Assembly: GCF_034702125.1 (NCBI RefSeq)
Contig: NC_085872.1
Coordinates: 25,794,002-25,858,001, forward strand
DNA from: Engraulis encrasicolus
Lineage: Eukaryota > Chordata > Actinopteri > Clupeiformes > Engraulidae
Length of the DNA stretch: 64,000 nucleotides
Reading direction: 5' to 3'
The first letter of the stretch is position 1. Every line of letters starts with the position of its first letter. Below the pieces are notes generated by a model that was not told the origin of the DNA, ran no database searches, and was given only the letters and a program-made list of their open reading frames with translations. A program made the position numbers and the translations under genes. Positions 45,149 through 55,440 of the stretch are shown here, one piece after another.

Positions 45149-48100
45149 TCATACACTAAAGGTAGGAATCTCTGACGTTATGCTGTCTAGGGGTTGCCAA
45201 TGGCAACTCATCATGGCGTCGTAGAGCTCCTCGCTGCTTTCCATGTACTGCCTGTTCAGCGAGTCGACATCCAGCTGAGGGTTGGGGTCTAGAAAAGAGG
45301 AGACAAGATCATTACAAAAAGATCATTTTTGGGGCAGTCGTGGCTCAGTGGTTAGAGCACTAGGTTGGCAACCCAAGGGTTCCCGGGGCAGTCGTGGCTC
45401 AGTGGTTAGAGCACTAGGTTGGCAACCCAAGGGTTCCCGGGGCAGTCGTGGCTCAGTGGTTAGAGCACTAGGTTGGCAACTCAAGGGTTCCCGGTTCAAT
45501 GCCCGACCGGACCACGGCTGAAGTGCCCTTGAGCAAGGCACCTAACCCCCACACTGCTCCCCGGGCACCGCTCAGCAGGCAGCCCACTGCTACGGACTAG
45601 TGTGTGTACTTCAATGTGATTCACTAGTCCAAATGGGATAAATGCAGAGAAAGAATTTCCCCTAGGGGACCAAAATTGGCTTCGTTTATCATGCACATGG
45701 AAAATATTGGAAATGGCGATTTAGGGCATTGTGGGGGTTGGAGTGGGGGTGGGCAGACGAGGGATGTTCAGGTTTCTGTGTAAAGGTTATGCACGTTCAG
45801 CCTTACCTTCGGTGGCATCCTCTTCGATTTCCTCTGTCGTCTCCTGTGGCTGCGGCTGGAAGAGGGAACACACAAATGTCAGGAGCTGCATTGCATAAGA
45901 GAGCGCACACTCCGTACTCACATTCAACCTTCAGTTCCAATTTCAGGCAAGTTCATCTCAGGCAATGCCAAACACCAATATTGAAACACGACCACTAAAT
46001 CACAAAAGGACATCAATAGCCTTGGTCTCATTAGCCGCGCTTCAGCGGCCCGGGGCCGCCCGGGGCTCAGGAGAGTGGCCGGCTCGGAGCTGCCGGCCCG
46101 GGCCATTTTTTGCCTGATCGGACTCATAGCCGACCCCAGGCACATTCAGGTACACGCCTTGTTTGTGAAACGTCAGTCGGACACAGCCCACTTTCGCCCC
46201 AAATCACAGAAGGACAACAACAGAACAACGACAAAGAAGGAGAAGAAAATTGAGCAAACTCTGCTGGAGCAGGTCGCCGTTTGGCTCGTAGCCTACGGAC
46301 AAAGACGACAAGAACTGCAAAGAAAATGGCTTGCCTTTCAAGAACAGTTTTATTACATGGCAAAGTTGTCGATTCAGAAGCTGTATGGGACGCAGCGCAT
46401 GTTAAGAAGACAAAGACGCATGAAAATACGAGCAGCTCGACAACTGAGAGTGAACAGAAGGAGACGTGCGAACATGCCCAGTTAATCCCCCCAATCGCGC
46501 ACAGAAGCATGAGCCCCGGACATAGCGAGACATGAATGTGCAGGTAATTGAATAAGTTACCATGTGAAAGGAGACCAAATCCCGGAGACATCACCTTCAT
46601 CAGTTGCTATAGAAAATTATGAGCCCCGGACATAGCGACACACCCCCTCGTTGCGGCGTGCCACTTGTCTATTCATTCATGTTATTTCCATCCATTTGAC
46701 ATTAAAGCCCTTGTGTAAATTTCAAACTGTGTTTGGCGATCTGTCTGAAACGTGCGATATAGCCTACCAGACCTTCGGCGATAATAGCGCAAAAGCTAAA
46801 TAAGCCGACATAAATGTCATGTGTGAGTATTTGTGAGACACTTTTTATTGGTGTCCAGTGGAAAGCATGCCAAATCACGATAATGGCACAAGAGTTGGCG
46901 GCTAAAAGCAGAAAAAGCCGACATGACTTAGCTATGACATCCCAAGTTTAAGTGTAGTGGTGCCCATGATGCCCTGATAACAACAAAAAAGTTATGTTGG
47001 CTAAATAACTTTAAAAACACAAACAGAAGTGCCAAGGTTGCATCTTATGAAATTATGCCATAAGAAAGCCAAACACCCCAAACTAATGCTTAACCATAAT
47101 TTGCCCAGAATTTAGCGGTAAGTCCCCCATGCAGCCACATTATTACACAGAGGTTGACCCCGCCTCCGAGCCTCGGCGTGCTTGATGGCCCCGGATGGCC
47201 CATCGAATTCGACGGGCCAGGGAAAGCGGCCCTTAGCCCCACAACCTGGCCCGGCGGCCATCTTTAGCACCTAGCCCCCTTTTGATGAGATCACCGTCAG
47301 CCCCCTTTTGTCCGGGCCAGCCCGGGGCTGGCCCTGCAATGAGACCAAGGCTATTGTGGGCCATGTCAGCCACATGTACGTAAATAGCTGAAATTACATA
47401 CGATTTTCATGTTGTTCAGGGAAATCCTGACCATGCCATCACTCAATGCTACAGTGCATAAGGTCAAGTGGGAAAGTGCATTACCCTGATTATCATCGAC
47501 TTTCAAATCTCTTCGAGACTTGGTCTGAGGTCATAACAATTAACATTTTCCAAACGGCATGGCTGACCAGCCTCCCTTGGTTTCCTAATGGTTGTTTGCT
47601 TCCTGACAAAGTGGGAGGAGTTCCCGTATTTTCAGGAACTCAGAAAGAACTTGCATTGCTCTTGACCCGACTAGTTGCAAGGCTGAAAGTGTTGCATCAC
47701 TAGGAGGGCACAGCCTGGCTAACAGTACATAGGGTCGAGTGGTGAGAGTACATAGGGTCAAGTAGGAGACTTGGTTCAGATGGCGTGTGTGTGTCTTACC
47801 TCTGCTGGGGGCTGCATGTCTGGGGGCATGGGGGGCATCCCCATAGGTGGGGGGGGCATCATCCCATGTGGCGGCATTGGTGGTGGTGTGCCGTAGGCAT
47901 TGTAGCCATAGCTTCCATAGTTGTTGTACTGGTCATAGCTCCACTGTGGGTAGTAGTTTTGGTACGGCTGCTGATAGTACTGCTGCTGGTAGTTGTTGTA
48001 GTTATGGTTCTGGCTGTGGTAGTTGTTGGACTTGTTGCTGAAGGAAAAACAGGAAAGACATGTTATTCAAAACAAAGGGAAAATGTCAACGTTTTAATAT

Positions 48101-51100
48101 TGTCATGAAATAGAAGTGCCTACTCTCTTGAATTTGTCTGGTCGGTTGATAATTGAAACTCATTTTGCTGCACTGTTCAACACTGGTGCTGAATATTTTC
48201 CCTGGAATACTACAGTACGCTACGCTTGGCTGACGCATTTATCCAATGGATGTAGTTATTTACAGCTGGAAGCAATGTGGGGTTAGGTGCCTTGCTCAAG
48301 GGCACCTCGACCATGGTGTGAGGTTGGGAGTGGAAGGGTGGGATTCAAACCTGCAACCCCCAGATTTAAAGTCTGTTTCCACTATTAGACCACGGCTACC
48401 CTTAGCAGGCTAAATACGTGCACAGACAACAACAAAAACATCTAGAAGGCGGAGGGGGACTATCCCACGTTACTTTGAGCTGCGAAGGGCAAATATTCTG
48501 GCTCTCGACTCGTGAAAAAAACAAAATGACATAGCAGACACGACACAAGTGAACAAAGCTGCTGTTTGTCAGTGGCTGCTGTATCTGGATTCAGCCGTTT
48601 GTTGCGTTTTTTTTTTTTTTTTTTTTAATCTTCAAATGCGTTGGGTTTCATGGCAACATCATCATGGTTACACTGTGCAGGACAGCGGCAGAAAGCAGTG
48701 ATGTTCTTTATTGATGCTTTGGAGGAACTGTTACAAAGGCAAAATAAGATTGTGTTGCAGTAGTTGGGAAGTAATGGGTAGATGGCAAGATTCTGCATAG
48801 AATTTAGGTATGAGGCACCAGCGATGGTAAATGCTACATACATCTAGCATCTAGCCAAGCATCTTATTAATAACAGATCCATGGAGATGGCTGATGGAAA
48901 TGTGCCACCTAATACAGACTGAAGGAAAACTTTAACTTTGTTAAAGTTAACTTTAGGAGCCGGTCTGAAGAAATGTGTACATGTCAACAGGTTTCAACAG
49001 ACGAGTAAATAAAGACTGAATGATGGGCAGCAACACATGTGGCCTACTCTTTCTATTTTCGACCACATGCTGTGGCGAGAGGGAAAGAATAATTTAAAAA
49101 TGCAGAGAAATGGTTTATTAGTAAAGAAATTCATGAACAGGTTTCAGTTTACCTCTTATTCACAGCGATGCTTATCCTGAGGGGTTTCCCTCCCAGTCCA
49201 GACGCATTCTGGAACTCTTCTAGGGCTTTCTTCTGTTCACTTTCCTCTCCAAACTTCACGAAGCCGTAGCCTCTACAAGACCAAACACAGCACTGAGCCA
49301 TCAGCCTTCCTCCCCCCTCAACACATGCCGTATCATGCAAAATAAATACATAATTTGTAAGAAATAAAAAAATTATTATATATGTGGTAGAACTGAAACT
49401 TTTTTTTTACTTTTAATATGAAGTAGCATCACTTCAATTGTGAGTTGCTCTTGCTTACCCTATATGGGGAAAACAATAGTTTTAGCAGATTTGTCATAAC
49501 TGTTACACACCACAACCACGAATTTCTCTGTCCTCGTTTTCGGAAGGGAGGGAATAAAGCAGGAGTTGAAATAAAAGAAAACCATGATTAAACATGACAC
49601 AGCAGACATAAGACTTTGAGAATGAGACAATATTTCAAGACACTGTTGGAGGTCCCGATCCTTGAACACTGTCATAGCGGCGCGCAGTCACTGAAATGGA
49701 CTGACAAGGCCATACTGACAGGCAGGACCAGGCAACTCTATGGGTAGACATCATCATGAGTACACAAGGAGATGTGGCCTACCTGGAGTTCCCGTATGGG
49801 TCTGACACAACTTTAGCCCCTTTGCATGATGGGTATTTCTTCAAGAAGAACTGGTGAAGCTGGTAATCGTCCACTTCAGACGTAAGATCCCCAACAAAAA
49901 CGGAGAACTCAGGGCTGGAATGGGCACAGAGGAAATCCATCATTATCATCATCATCATCATCATCATCTAATTTTAGATCCACATTTGCCTATTCCACCT
50001 GAAGACAAGACTCCATTGCAGACCAAGGTCGGCATCTTTAAGCACTATGTACACATTGTACAACTCACTCCTCCATTGTTGACAAGACAGGGAAAACCAA
50101 AATATATACTCTGCTTTATGTTGCACAATAGTTCAGATTTGGGAAACTCCAACATAAATGGTTTTCAACAGAAACGAAGGATATGGACATTGCATGAACA
50201 AAAAATTTGCATCCATGGAACCGGAAGTGATCACAATATACAACCATTTGAAGACTACACAGGTCGGCATTTGATTCACACATTAGATAAACGTTTTACT
50301 TGCACACAAATTCATCAGCAACAACACAGATACTCACCCTGGTTCTGGCCTCTTCCCATATGTTGCATAGTTCAGCTTAAATTTTCTTGGCTACACAAAG
50401 GAAGAGAAAGAAGATGTTCAGCTGTATTCAGAGGGGGAACTGCTGTACTATGGCTATACATCTAGGTTAGAAAACTACTACTGGTAGAGATGAAGCGATC
50501 CGTATACATACCTCTAACATTCAGTAGAGGCTTTCCGCCATTTCTTACTCGGTTTCTAATTGTTTATTCAGCAGCTTCAAACAAGCACCGTATAACAAAC
50601 AGCCTCAAACCGAGAACATTAGCATAGGTGTAAAATGTATAAAAGCTGAATGATTGTATTCAATATGGAGGCAATACTCATGATGCCTTTTTAATGAACA
50701 ATACATTTGTATTTACACATTACAGCATCATAATGTATTTATATCAACAACATCCGTTTTGCTTGTGAGAAATTATATTTGTACTTACTGGACTCGAACC
50801 AGGAACCAGCTTTCCATTTAGTCTTTGTACACAGCGGTCTACACTCGCTTCATCTGCCATTTCTACAAAGCAATATCCTGCCGAACCTCTGTAAGAAAGA
50901 AACACAACATATCCATATATTTTAAAATGATAGTGGCTGATGAGCATGCACAAAACATTTGTGAATATACAGGTCACAAAAAAAGAACTGGGTGGAAATG
51001 TCAAACTTCTTCCATCACTGTTGAATGACTACATGGTTTTGAGACATTTTGTGTTCCAGAGACTACAGTGAGCTAGCAGACTAGGCATACTCAAGCAAAG

Positions 51101-52770
51101 TGTTTCCCAAGAGCAAATGGCTTTTGGCCGCAGAGATAAAGTGTATAGAACACTTACAGGAACTCAATTCCATCTGTGTTGTGTTCATTTAATCTTACAG
51201 ATCAACTGCCAAACCACTGGGAAGTGTGCTGCAAGCTGCTCTGATCTCATACCCATGAGCCATAGGAAGGGAGGCTAAAAACAATATGAGTGCTAAAGAC
51301 CACTTAACTGGAAGTAGTCGCTATATTTTAAAGATCTGGAACTCCTATGCACAGCCCGGTTCCAGGTGCTGGTGAAGTGCAGTTATCAGTAATCCATAGT
51401 AAAAAAAGAAGGATCACTGCACACTGGCACCAGTGTGCGGTGATCCTTCTTTTTTTACTATAGTCGCTATATTTCTCCACTATGTCTCGTGAAACTTCTT
51501 ATATCCGATAAATATCCATGTTGGTTGTCAGAATACTCATTGCAGCTCATGTGGCCATTAGTTCAGTAAAAATAAGGCCATGGAACTGCTGTATAGTAAA
51601 AGCAATGACGCAACTAACACCTGCCATTTTTGATTGTCGATATGAAGGAGTCATCAATTCCTAAAAAGCCAATAAATGTTTTCCCACAGTATGATGACTG
51701 TTTGTAATGCATTATCAATATGCATGAAGGCTGCTTGTATGAATTACCATTACTGGGAAACCCCTGTGTGTTTCCTGTATTCACAGCAACTATTATTTAT
51801 TGCCCTGGTTCCACCTCACGGCTTAAAAACACGTTGTCCCACCACAACAGCTGTGGGTTGGAAAGTAGGTAGGTGCTTTGAAATCACTTACTGCATTCAT
51901 TCCCTAAGTTCATACATCTGAAAAACATAAATTCATTCATCAGAATAGCTGTACTCACCCGGTTACTCGGTGTGTTATTATCTTTACTCCATATGCCGTT
52001 TCTCCCATGTTACTGAATGCCTGCTTTATAAAGTTTTCATCCATGTATGGGTCTAACTGTAACACAAATAATATAAGAAGAGTGATTAGTGTTTAACAGG
52101 GGAAAGAAAGTTTGTAGTCTGACCAACATGGAAATGAGTCATCACATTAACCTCTTCAAAAACTAGAATTGTACCATCAAATGCAATACAGTAGGATTTC
52201 ATGTCATGGTGGTGGTTCATTTGCGGAATTTCCTGATGGACCTCTCAAGCTGCGTGCTTCCGTACACAAATGACACCAGCTTGTTTTAAATATGGCAATA
52301 TCACCCGTTTCTGGCAAAACGTTATTTATAGTAACAGCTTGCGAGTCTAAAGAGCAGACTTTCTGAATAACACGTACTGATTGTTCCCACTCCCAGTAGG
52401 CTACGTGGTTTTGTTTGGTGGTCATTTCTACGGCATGTAACATTACAAGATGAACACACCACTCTGGGACATGTTAAAACAATCAAGCTACTGTAGATCA
52501 CACGTGGAAATAGAGAAACCATTCAAGAGAGAGTATGTAGTGGATCACTGCGGTCTACTACCGTATCATCAAGTGACGACTTTGATCAGTGAGACTAAAA
52601 GTTATTTAAGGTCCATGACTACATAACGTGGCACGGGAGTTCACTTCTACCTTGTGCTGATAGCCAAGCTAACATTAGCCGTGTCGCGGTTTTTGATGAT
52701 AATTCTGCAAATATGCGAGTCACTCAAAACTTACGTCGCCCATCCACAGGCTTGTCATCCGATTAAACAT
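45149..52770 (-). CDS. trnau1ap: tRNA selenocysteine 1-associated protein 1 (SECp43)
   Basis: Two-RRM protein that associates with selenocysteyl-tRNA(Sec) and supports its modification and selenoprotein synthesis (family knowledge). Nine coding exons: 52770-52735, 52056-51959, 50888-50789, 50390-50338, 49914-49783, 49272-49153, 48037-47800, 45855-45807, 45288-45149; all GT-AG, 321 codons, stop TGA. RRM1 has RNP2-like LWMGDL (8-13) and RNP1 AGYCFVEM (48-55). RRM2 has VFVGDL (101-106) and RGYGFVKF (140-147). Residues 180-259 are Asn/Gln/Tyr-rich, then Pro/Met-rich, like the Tyr-rich tail of human SECp43. The last exon ([20 protein letters not shown]) matches the human C terminus closely. A second in-frame ATG at codon 5 (MTSLWMGD) is an alternative start, nearer the human length. 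Confidence 0.95.
45331..45690 (+). mobile_element. tRNA-derived SINE with triplicated 54-bp head
   Basis: In the last trnau1ap intron. The head unit (ggggcagtcgtggctcagtg...), carrying a perfect A box TGGCTCAGTGG, occurs three times in exact tandem with a 54-bp period: 45331-45384, 45385-45438 and 45439-45492. Only the third continues into the B-box-like GGTTCAATGCC and the SINE body (aagtgcccttgagcaaggca and onward). Units 1 and 2 are identical; unit 3 differs by one base. Confidence 0.85.
46014..47356. mobile_element. 1.34-kb inverted-repeat DNA element in trnau1ap intron 7
   Basis: Perfect 19-bp inverted ends CAATAGCCTTGGTCTCATT, with GC-rich subterminal blocks on both sides (ggcccggggccgcccgggg on the left, gggccagcccggggctggcc on the right). 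It encodes a basic ORF near the left end. I found no convincing target duplication. It is a DNA transposon by structure; the superfamily is undecided. Confidence 0.65.
46075..46485 (+). CDS. Arg-rich ORF inside the 1.34-kb element
   Basis: 136 codons starting [12 protein letters not shown], with a Lys/Glu stretch and a strongly basic C terminus (about residues 110-133, e.g. [20 protein letters not shown]). I do not recognise the family. The composition resembles the basic N-terminal region of some PIF/Harbinger-type nucleases or a DNA-binding accessory protein, but no DDE-type catalytic motif is present. A splice donor-like gtaatt follows about 50 bp downstream (46,541), so it might be the first exon of a longer transposon gene. 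Could be spurious. Confidence 0.3.
   Translation: MAGSELPARAIFCLIGLIADPRHIQVHALFVKRQSDTAHFRPKSQKDNNRTTTKKEKKIEQTLLEQVAVWLVAYGQRRQELQRKWLAFQEQFYYMAKLSIQKLYGTQRMLRRQRRMKIRAARQLRVNRRRRANMPS
48216..48404 (-). mobile_element. tRNA-derived SINE fragment
   Basis: In the trnau1ap intron between exons 6 and 7. The minus strand begins gtagccgtggtctaatagtg (A-box-like) and has a B-box-like GGTTTGAATCC. The body shares the ccttgagcaaggcac module (as its complement) with the SINE at 45,331, suggesting the same broad SINE group. Confidence 0.6.
51396..51461. repeat. Near-perfect 31-bp-stem hairpin
   Basis: Arms starting atagtaaaaaaagaaggatc and its complement are separated by 2 nt, with one T/C difference that would be a G-U pair in plus-strand RNA. 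It lies in the trnau1ap intron between exons 2 and 3. The loop is too short for a typical microRNA precursor; a transposon end-to-end remnant is more likely. Confidence 0.7.
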
Positions 52771-52900
52771 TGTGGTGCCAATCGTAGTCTCAACAAGAGA
52801 GGAATTCTAACGTTTTGTCCACTTTAAAAGAAAACTGACAGTCACAATACGGGCCCGCTCGTGCGACTTCCTCGACCCCAAGGATTGCGCACTTGTATAT

Positions 52901-52918
52901 TTCAGTGCATTATGGGTA
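52901..52918 (-). promoter_or_regulatory. Staf/ZNF143 binding-site match upstream of trnau1ap
   Basis: On the minus strand TACCCATAATGCACTGAA matches 17 of 18 positions of the Staf consensus YWCCCRNMATSCMYYRCR, as I recall it. It lies about 130 bp upstream of the trnau1ap start codon, where such sites act in TATA-less promoters. No TATA box is seen. Confidence 0.6.
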
Positions 52919-53408
52919 GTTCTAGCCACTAGTGGCGTGTAGCGTGCGACAACAGCTCTTCAGAATGATTAGAACCAGCAATCAATATATTTTCAAAATA
53001 AAGTGTGTGATGATGACCACTACAAAAATCATAATGCATCACTGTTTACTAAATGGTCATGGACATTGGTATGTGTACGTCTTCTCCGTATATGGAAAAG
53101 GAGTAAGAAGTAATATAAGATATAACAAGATGTAAAGAAATAAACGCATGAAACGCATATGCACATAATAATGTATTTTGCCATTGTTTTAACAATAGCG
53201 TATATTCACAGCTCACGAGCCTATCTACAGGGTCTTCATTCCAGATGTTAACAAGCTGATGTAACTGTTGCCAACTACGAACAAAACGGTGCTTAAACAT
53301 TTATTTTGATAGCTTTCATCGACAGCCGGGTTTCTGTACCGTTGTTGTTGCCCAAGATCGATTCGTCAAATATCTCGAGATTTTTGTCGCCCCCATGTGT
53401 TTTGGAAG

Positions 53409-53720
53409 TTAATAGTGGGGTTTATTTGTATCGTATGCTGCGGTATGTTTTTGGTCACAAGTTTTGCTGGAATGACGGAAGTTGCTACAAATGGTCGAAT
53501 ATCTCTGCAAATCGGCATACTTAAATGGAAGTCGTAGAGCGCTTTGATCACGCTGTTCCACTTCTCCGCTGTTTCTCGAACCTCTGCCAACCTCTTGAGA
53601 TGGGTCTCGCTGCGGACTGCAGCGGGATATCTCTCTCCCCCCTCCTCCCTCTCCCCCGCGGCCCGCGCTCATATCCCTGTCGGCCATTTTGTATCAGATT
53701 ACCGCGGCCGCCGGGCCAGT
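53409..53720. promoter_or_regulatory. GC-rich promoter-like region with YY1-like site
   Basis: Contains CpG-rich blocks (cccccgcggcccgcgctc, accgcggccgccgggcc) and a YY1-like motif AAAATGGCCGAC (minus strand, about 53,678-53,690), common at starts of housekeeping genes. A minus-strand ORF starts at that ATG (53687, MADRDMSAGRGG...), but a different frame (about 53,510-53,640) is richer in Lys/Arg/Glu, so coding is unresolved. It could serve a plus-strand gene beginning here or a second trnau1ap promoter. Confidence 0.4.
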
Positions 53721-53859
53721 AGTACATTTTTACAGAAAAATACAATTATAGGGACTAGGAGGTTGTAAAATGTATACATACATAACTTGTTTTGGCTGTT
53801 AAGCGTATCTTTAGGCACGTAAAAAGTAAGTAAATCGCTCTAGAAATCTGAAGAATGCT

Positions 53860-54422
53860 TACTCGGCAAAACCATCAGTTGGGTTTGGAGAAGAAATTTC
53901 AACGAAGACGTCTTGTGAGAACTTGAAGACATGTAAGTTGACTGGCTTTATGATATGTATTGGTACGTGGTGCACAACAATCTGCTGGGGACTGATAAAC
54001 TTGTTAAGGGCAGATTATAGTTTAATCGTCTGTAACTGTCGTTCTCAATTGCACTTGAATTAGAACTAGTGAAAGTCGGACTTGAAAGCTAAATAATCTA
54101 TTTAGCTAGCTCAGGGGTGAACGACAAATCATAGCCAATCAACGGTGCTTTAAATGTCACATATCAACACTAATGGCTATTTTTCGATCATTTTTAGTAT
54201 ATGGGCACTAATAATGCGGACACATTAATACAACAGAACCGTCATGCATATTTGTTTACAGAGTGCTAAAGAGGTAGCTGATTAGCAACTTGTGGCTTCG
54301 TTTTTTGTTGACTGTTGTTGGAGTAGAACTATGTCTTAAGCATTTTCTTGTATCATTGCCTTTTCAGGAGTAGACAAAAGTGCCTGGCAAATCCCACTGA
54401 TGTGCTTTGTGCGTCTGAACAG
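53860..54422 (+). other. Candidate 5' exons of an unidentified plus-strand gene
   Basis: A strong donor (AGACAT|gtaagt) follows 53932, and a pyrimidine-tract acceptor (ccttttcag) precedes 54368; the second exon ends at 54422 (AACAG|gtgtgt). Joining them creates an ATG across the junction (AT|G) that opens 19 codons (MSRQKCLANPTDVLCASEQ) ending in phase 0. I do not recognise the protein. The DIRS element would then lie in the next intron. This rests on splice signals only. Confidence 0.3.
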
Positions 54423-54560
54423 GTGTGTAGTGTTTCTTATTTGAAGTTTCAATGTTAAGAAGATGCAATGCCAGTCTGCTTGAATGCCAGAAAGCACGAA
54501 AAGCTAAGGCGGAATCGTTAGGTTATGGCTATAACCCTCGGTTCTTTGATAACAGAGTGA

Positions 54561-54705
54561 GGTGTTTCACTATGGGATACGCTTGGGCGTGACCATCTAT
54601 GGAAGCTCCAATGACATTACGTCTGTCAAAGACAGACAGTCGACGCAGTCGGGCTCCGCCCGCTTGGGGTGTCTACCCCCGTCGACACGCTGAGTCCAGC
54701 ATTCT
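54561..54705. repeat. DIRS inverted terminal repeat, 3' copy
   Basis: 145 bp from ggtgtttcactatggg to ccagcattct. By eye it is identical, base for base, to the complement of 60128-60272. Confidence 0.92.
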
Positions 54706-54753
54706 TAACGGTTTCTTCCCCACCTAACAACTAGTGCAAGGAGGGAAAAATAG

Positions 54754-54845
54754 GTGAAACACCTCACTCTGTTATCAAAGAACCGAGGGTTATAGCCATA
54801 ACCTAACGTTCTTTTTCTAACTTCGCTCGGTGTTTCACTATGGGA
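54754..54845. repeat. DIRS internal complementary region
   Basis: 54754-54807 is the complement of the extreme left end 54517-54570. 54808-54845 is the complement of the extreme right end 60256-60293. The junction (cctaac|gttctt) reproduces the two termini fused head to tail, as on a circular intermediate. Confidence 0.92.
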
Positions 54846-54902
54846 GATATAGCCCACTCCCGGAATGCACGCTATGTAAAGCCCTTATTACAGTAGCATC
54901 GG

Positions 54903-55440
54903 TCAGAATGTATAGATCGCTGCTGGGGAGTCAGAACCTAGTACAGCGTGAGATAAGTGTCGGCCAGATACCTCTAGCTCATGAAAGCGGGCGAACGTGT
55001 ACCCTGGGGCCCTGTTCGCTACATTGCACAGGCCTACCATTGGCAACCCCGTGGACAGTGCCCTGGAATTGGCCATTCCTGTTAATGCATAAGCTCTTAG
55101 GTCCCTAAGGGGCCGGCGAGACATTATTCTGATAGGCAACCGCTGTAGCTTTCACAATCCAATGAGACAACCCCTGACGTGGCAGTGGTAGTCCTTTATG
55201 GCGTGTGGCCGCCACAAAAAGTTGAACTCTGCTAAATTCTGTATAGTCACAGAGCTTTAACAGGACACACATAGTTGAGCTCCTGACCCTCCTCTGAGTG
55301 AGGGGGCAGGGTGCGGGGCATCCAGGTCCTTTCTCCGACATCTAAAGAAAGTCCTGCTCTGGGCACAAATCTGTAATGGGGAGAAGACGCACCTTCTTCA
55401 AATCAGAGTCAGATTGTAAACCAAGAGGGCCTCACAAGGA
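54903..55440 (-). pseudogene. Tyrosine recombinase relic of the DIRS element
   Basis: Two overlapping frames carry it: 55341-55105 includes GLPLPRQGLSHWIVKA, and 55139-54903 includes LRAYALTGMANS and TFARFHELEV. Together they line up with the C-terminal catalytic domain of vertebrate DIRS recombinases. A stop and a frameshift separate them near 55,105-55,120. The catalytic HxxR box (normally RAHSTRG) reads RAYALTG, and the nucleophile Tyr (FYRL-type motif) reads His. The enzyme is therefore dead on two grounds. Upstream pieces (SDLKKVRLLPI near 55,400) continue the relic in other frames. Confidence 0.75.

Noticed and set aside
45331..45492. Three tandem tRNA genes
   Set aside because: Each unit has an A box, but B-box and cloverleaf arms are missing in the first two, and the third continues into a SINE body.
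49854..50465. 203-codon plus-strand ORF
   Set aside because: Runs antisense across trnau1ap exons 4 and 5 and their intron; no homology or promoter.
53409..53687. Minus-strand ORF MADRDMS... as a coding first exon
   Set aside because: Glycine-rich frame from CpG-rich sequence, a competing frame looks more protein-like, and no downstream exon could be placed before trnau1ap; kept only as a promoter-like region.
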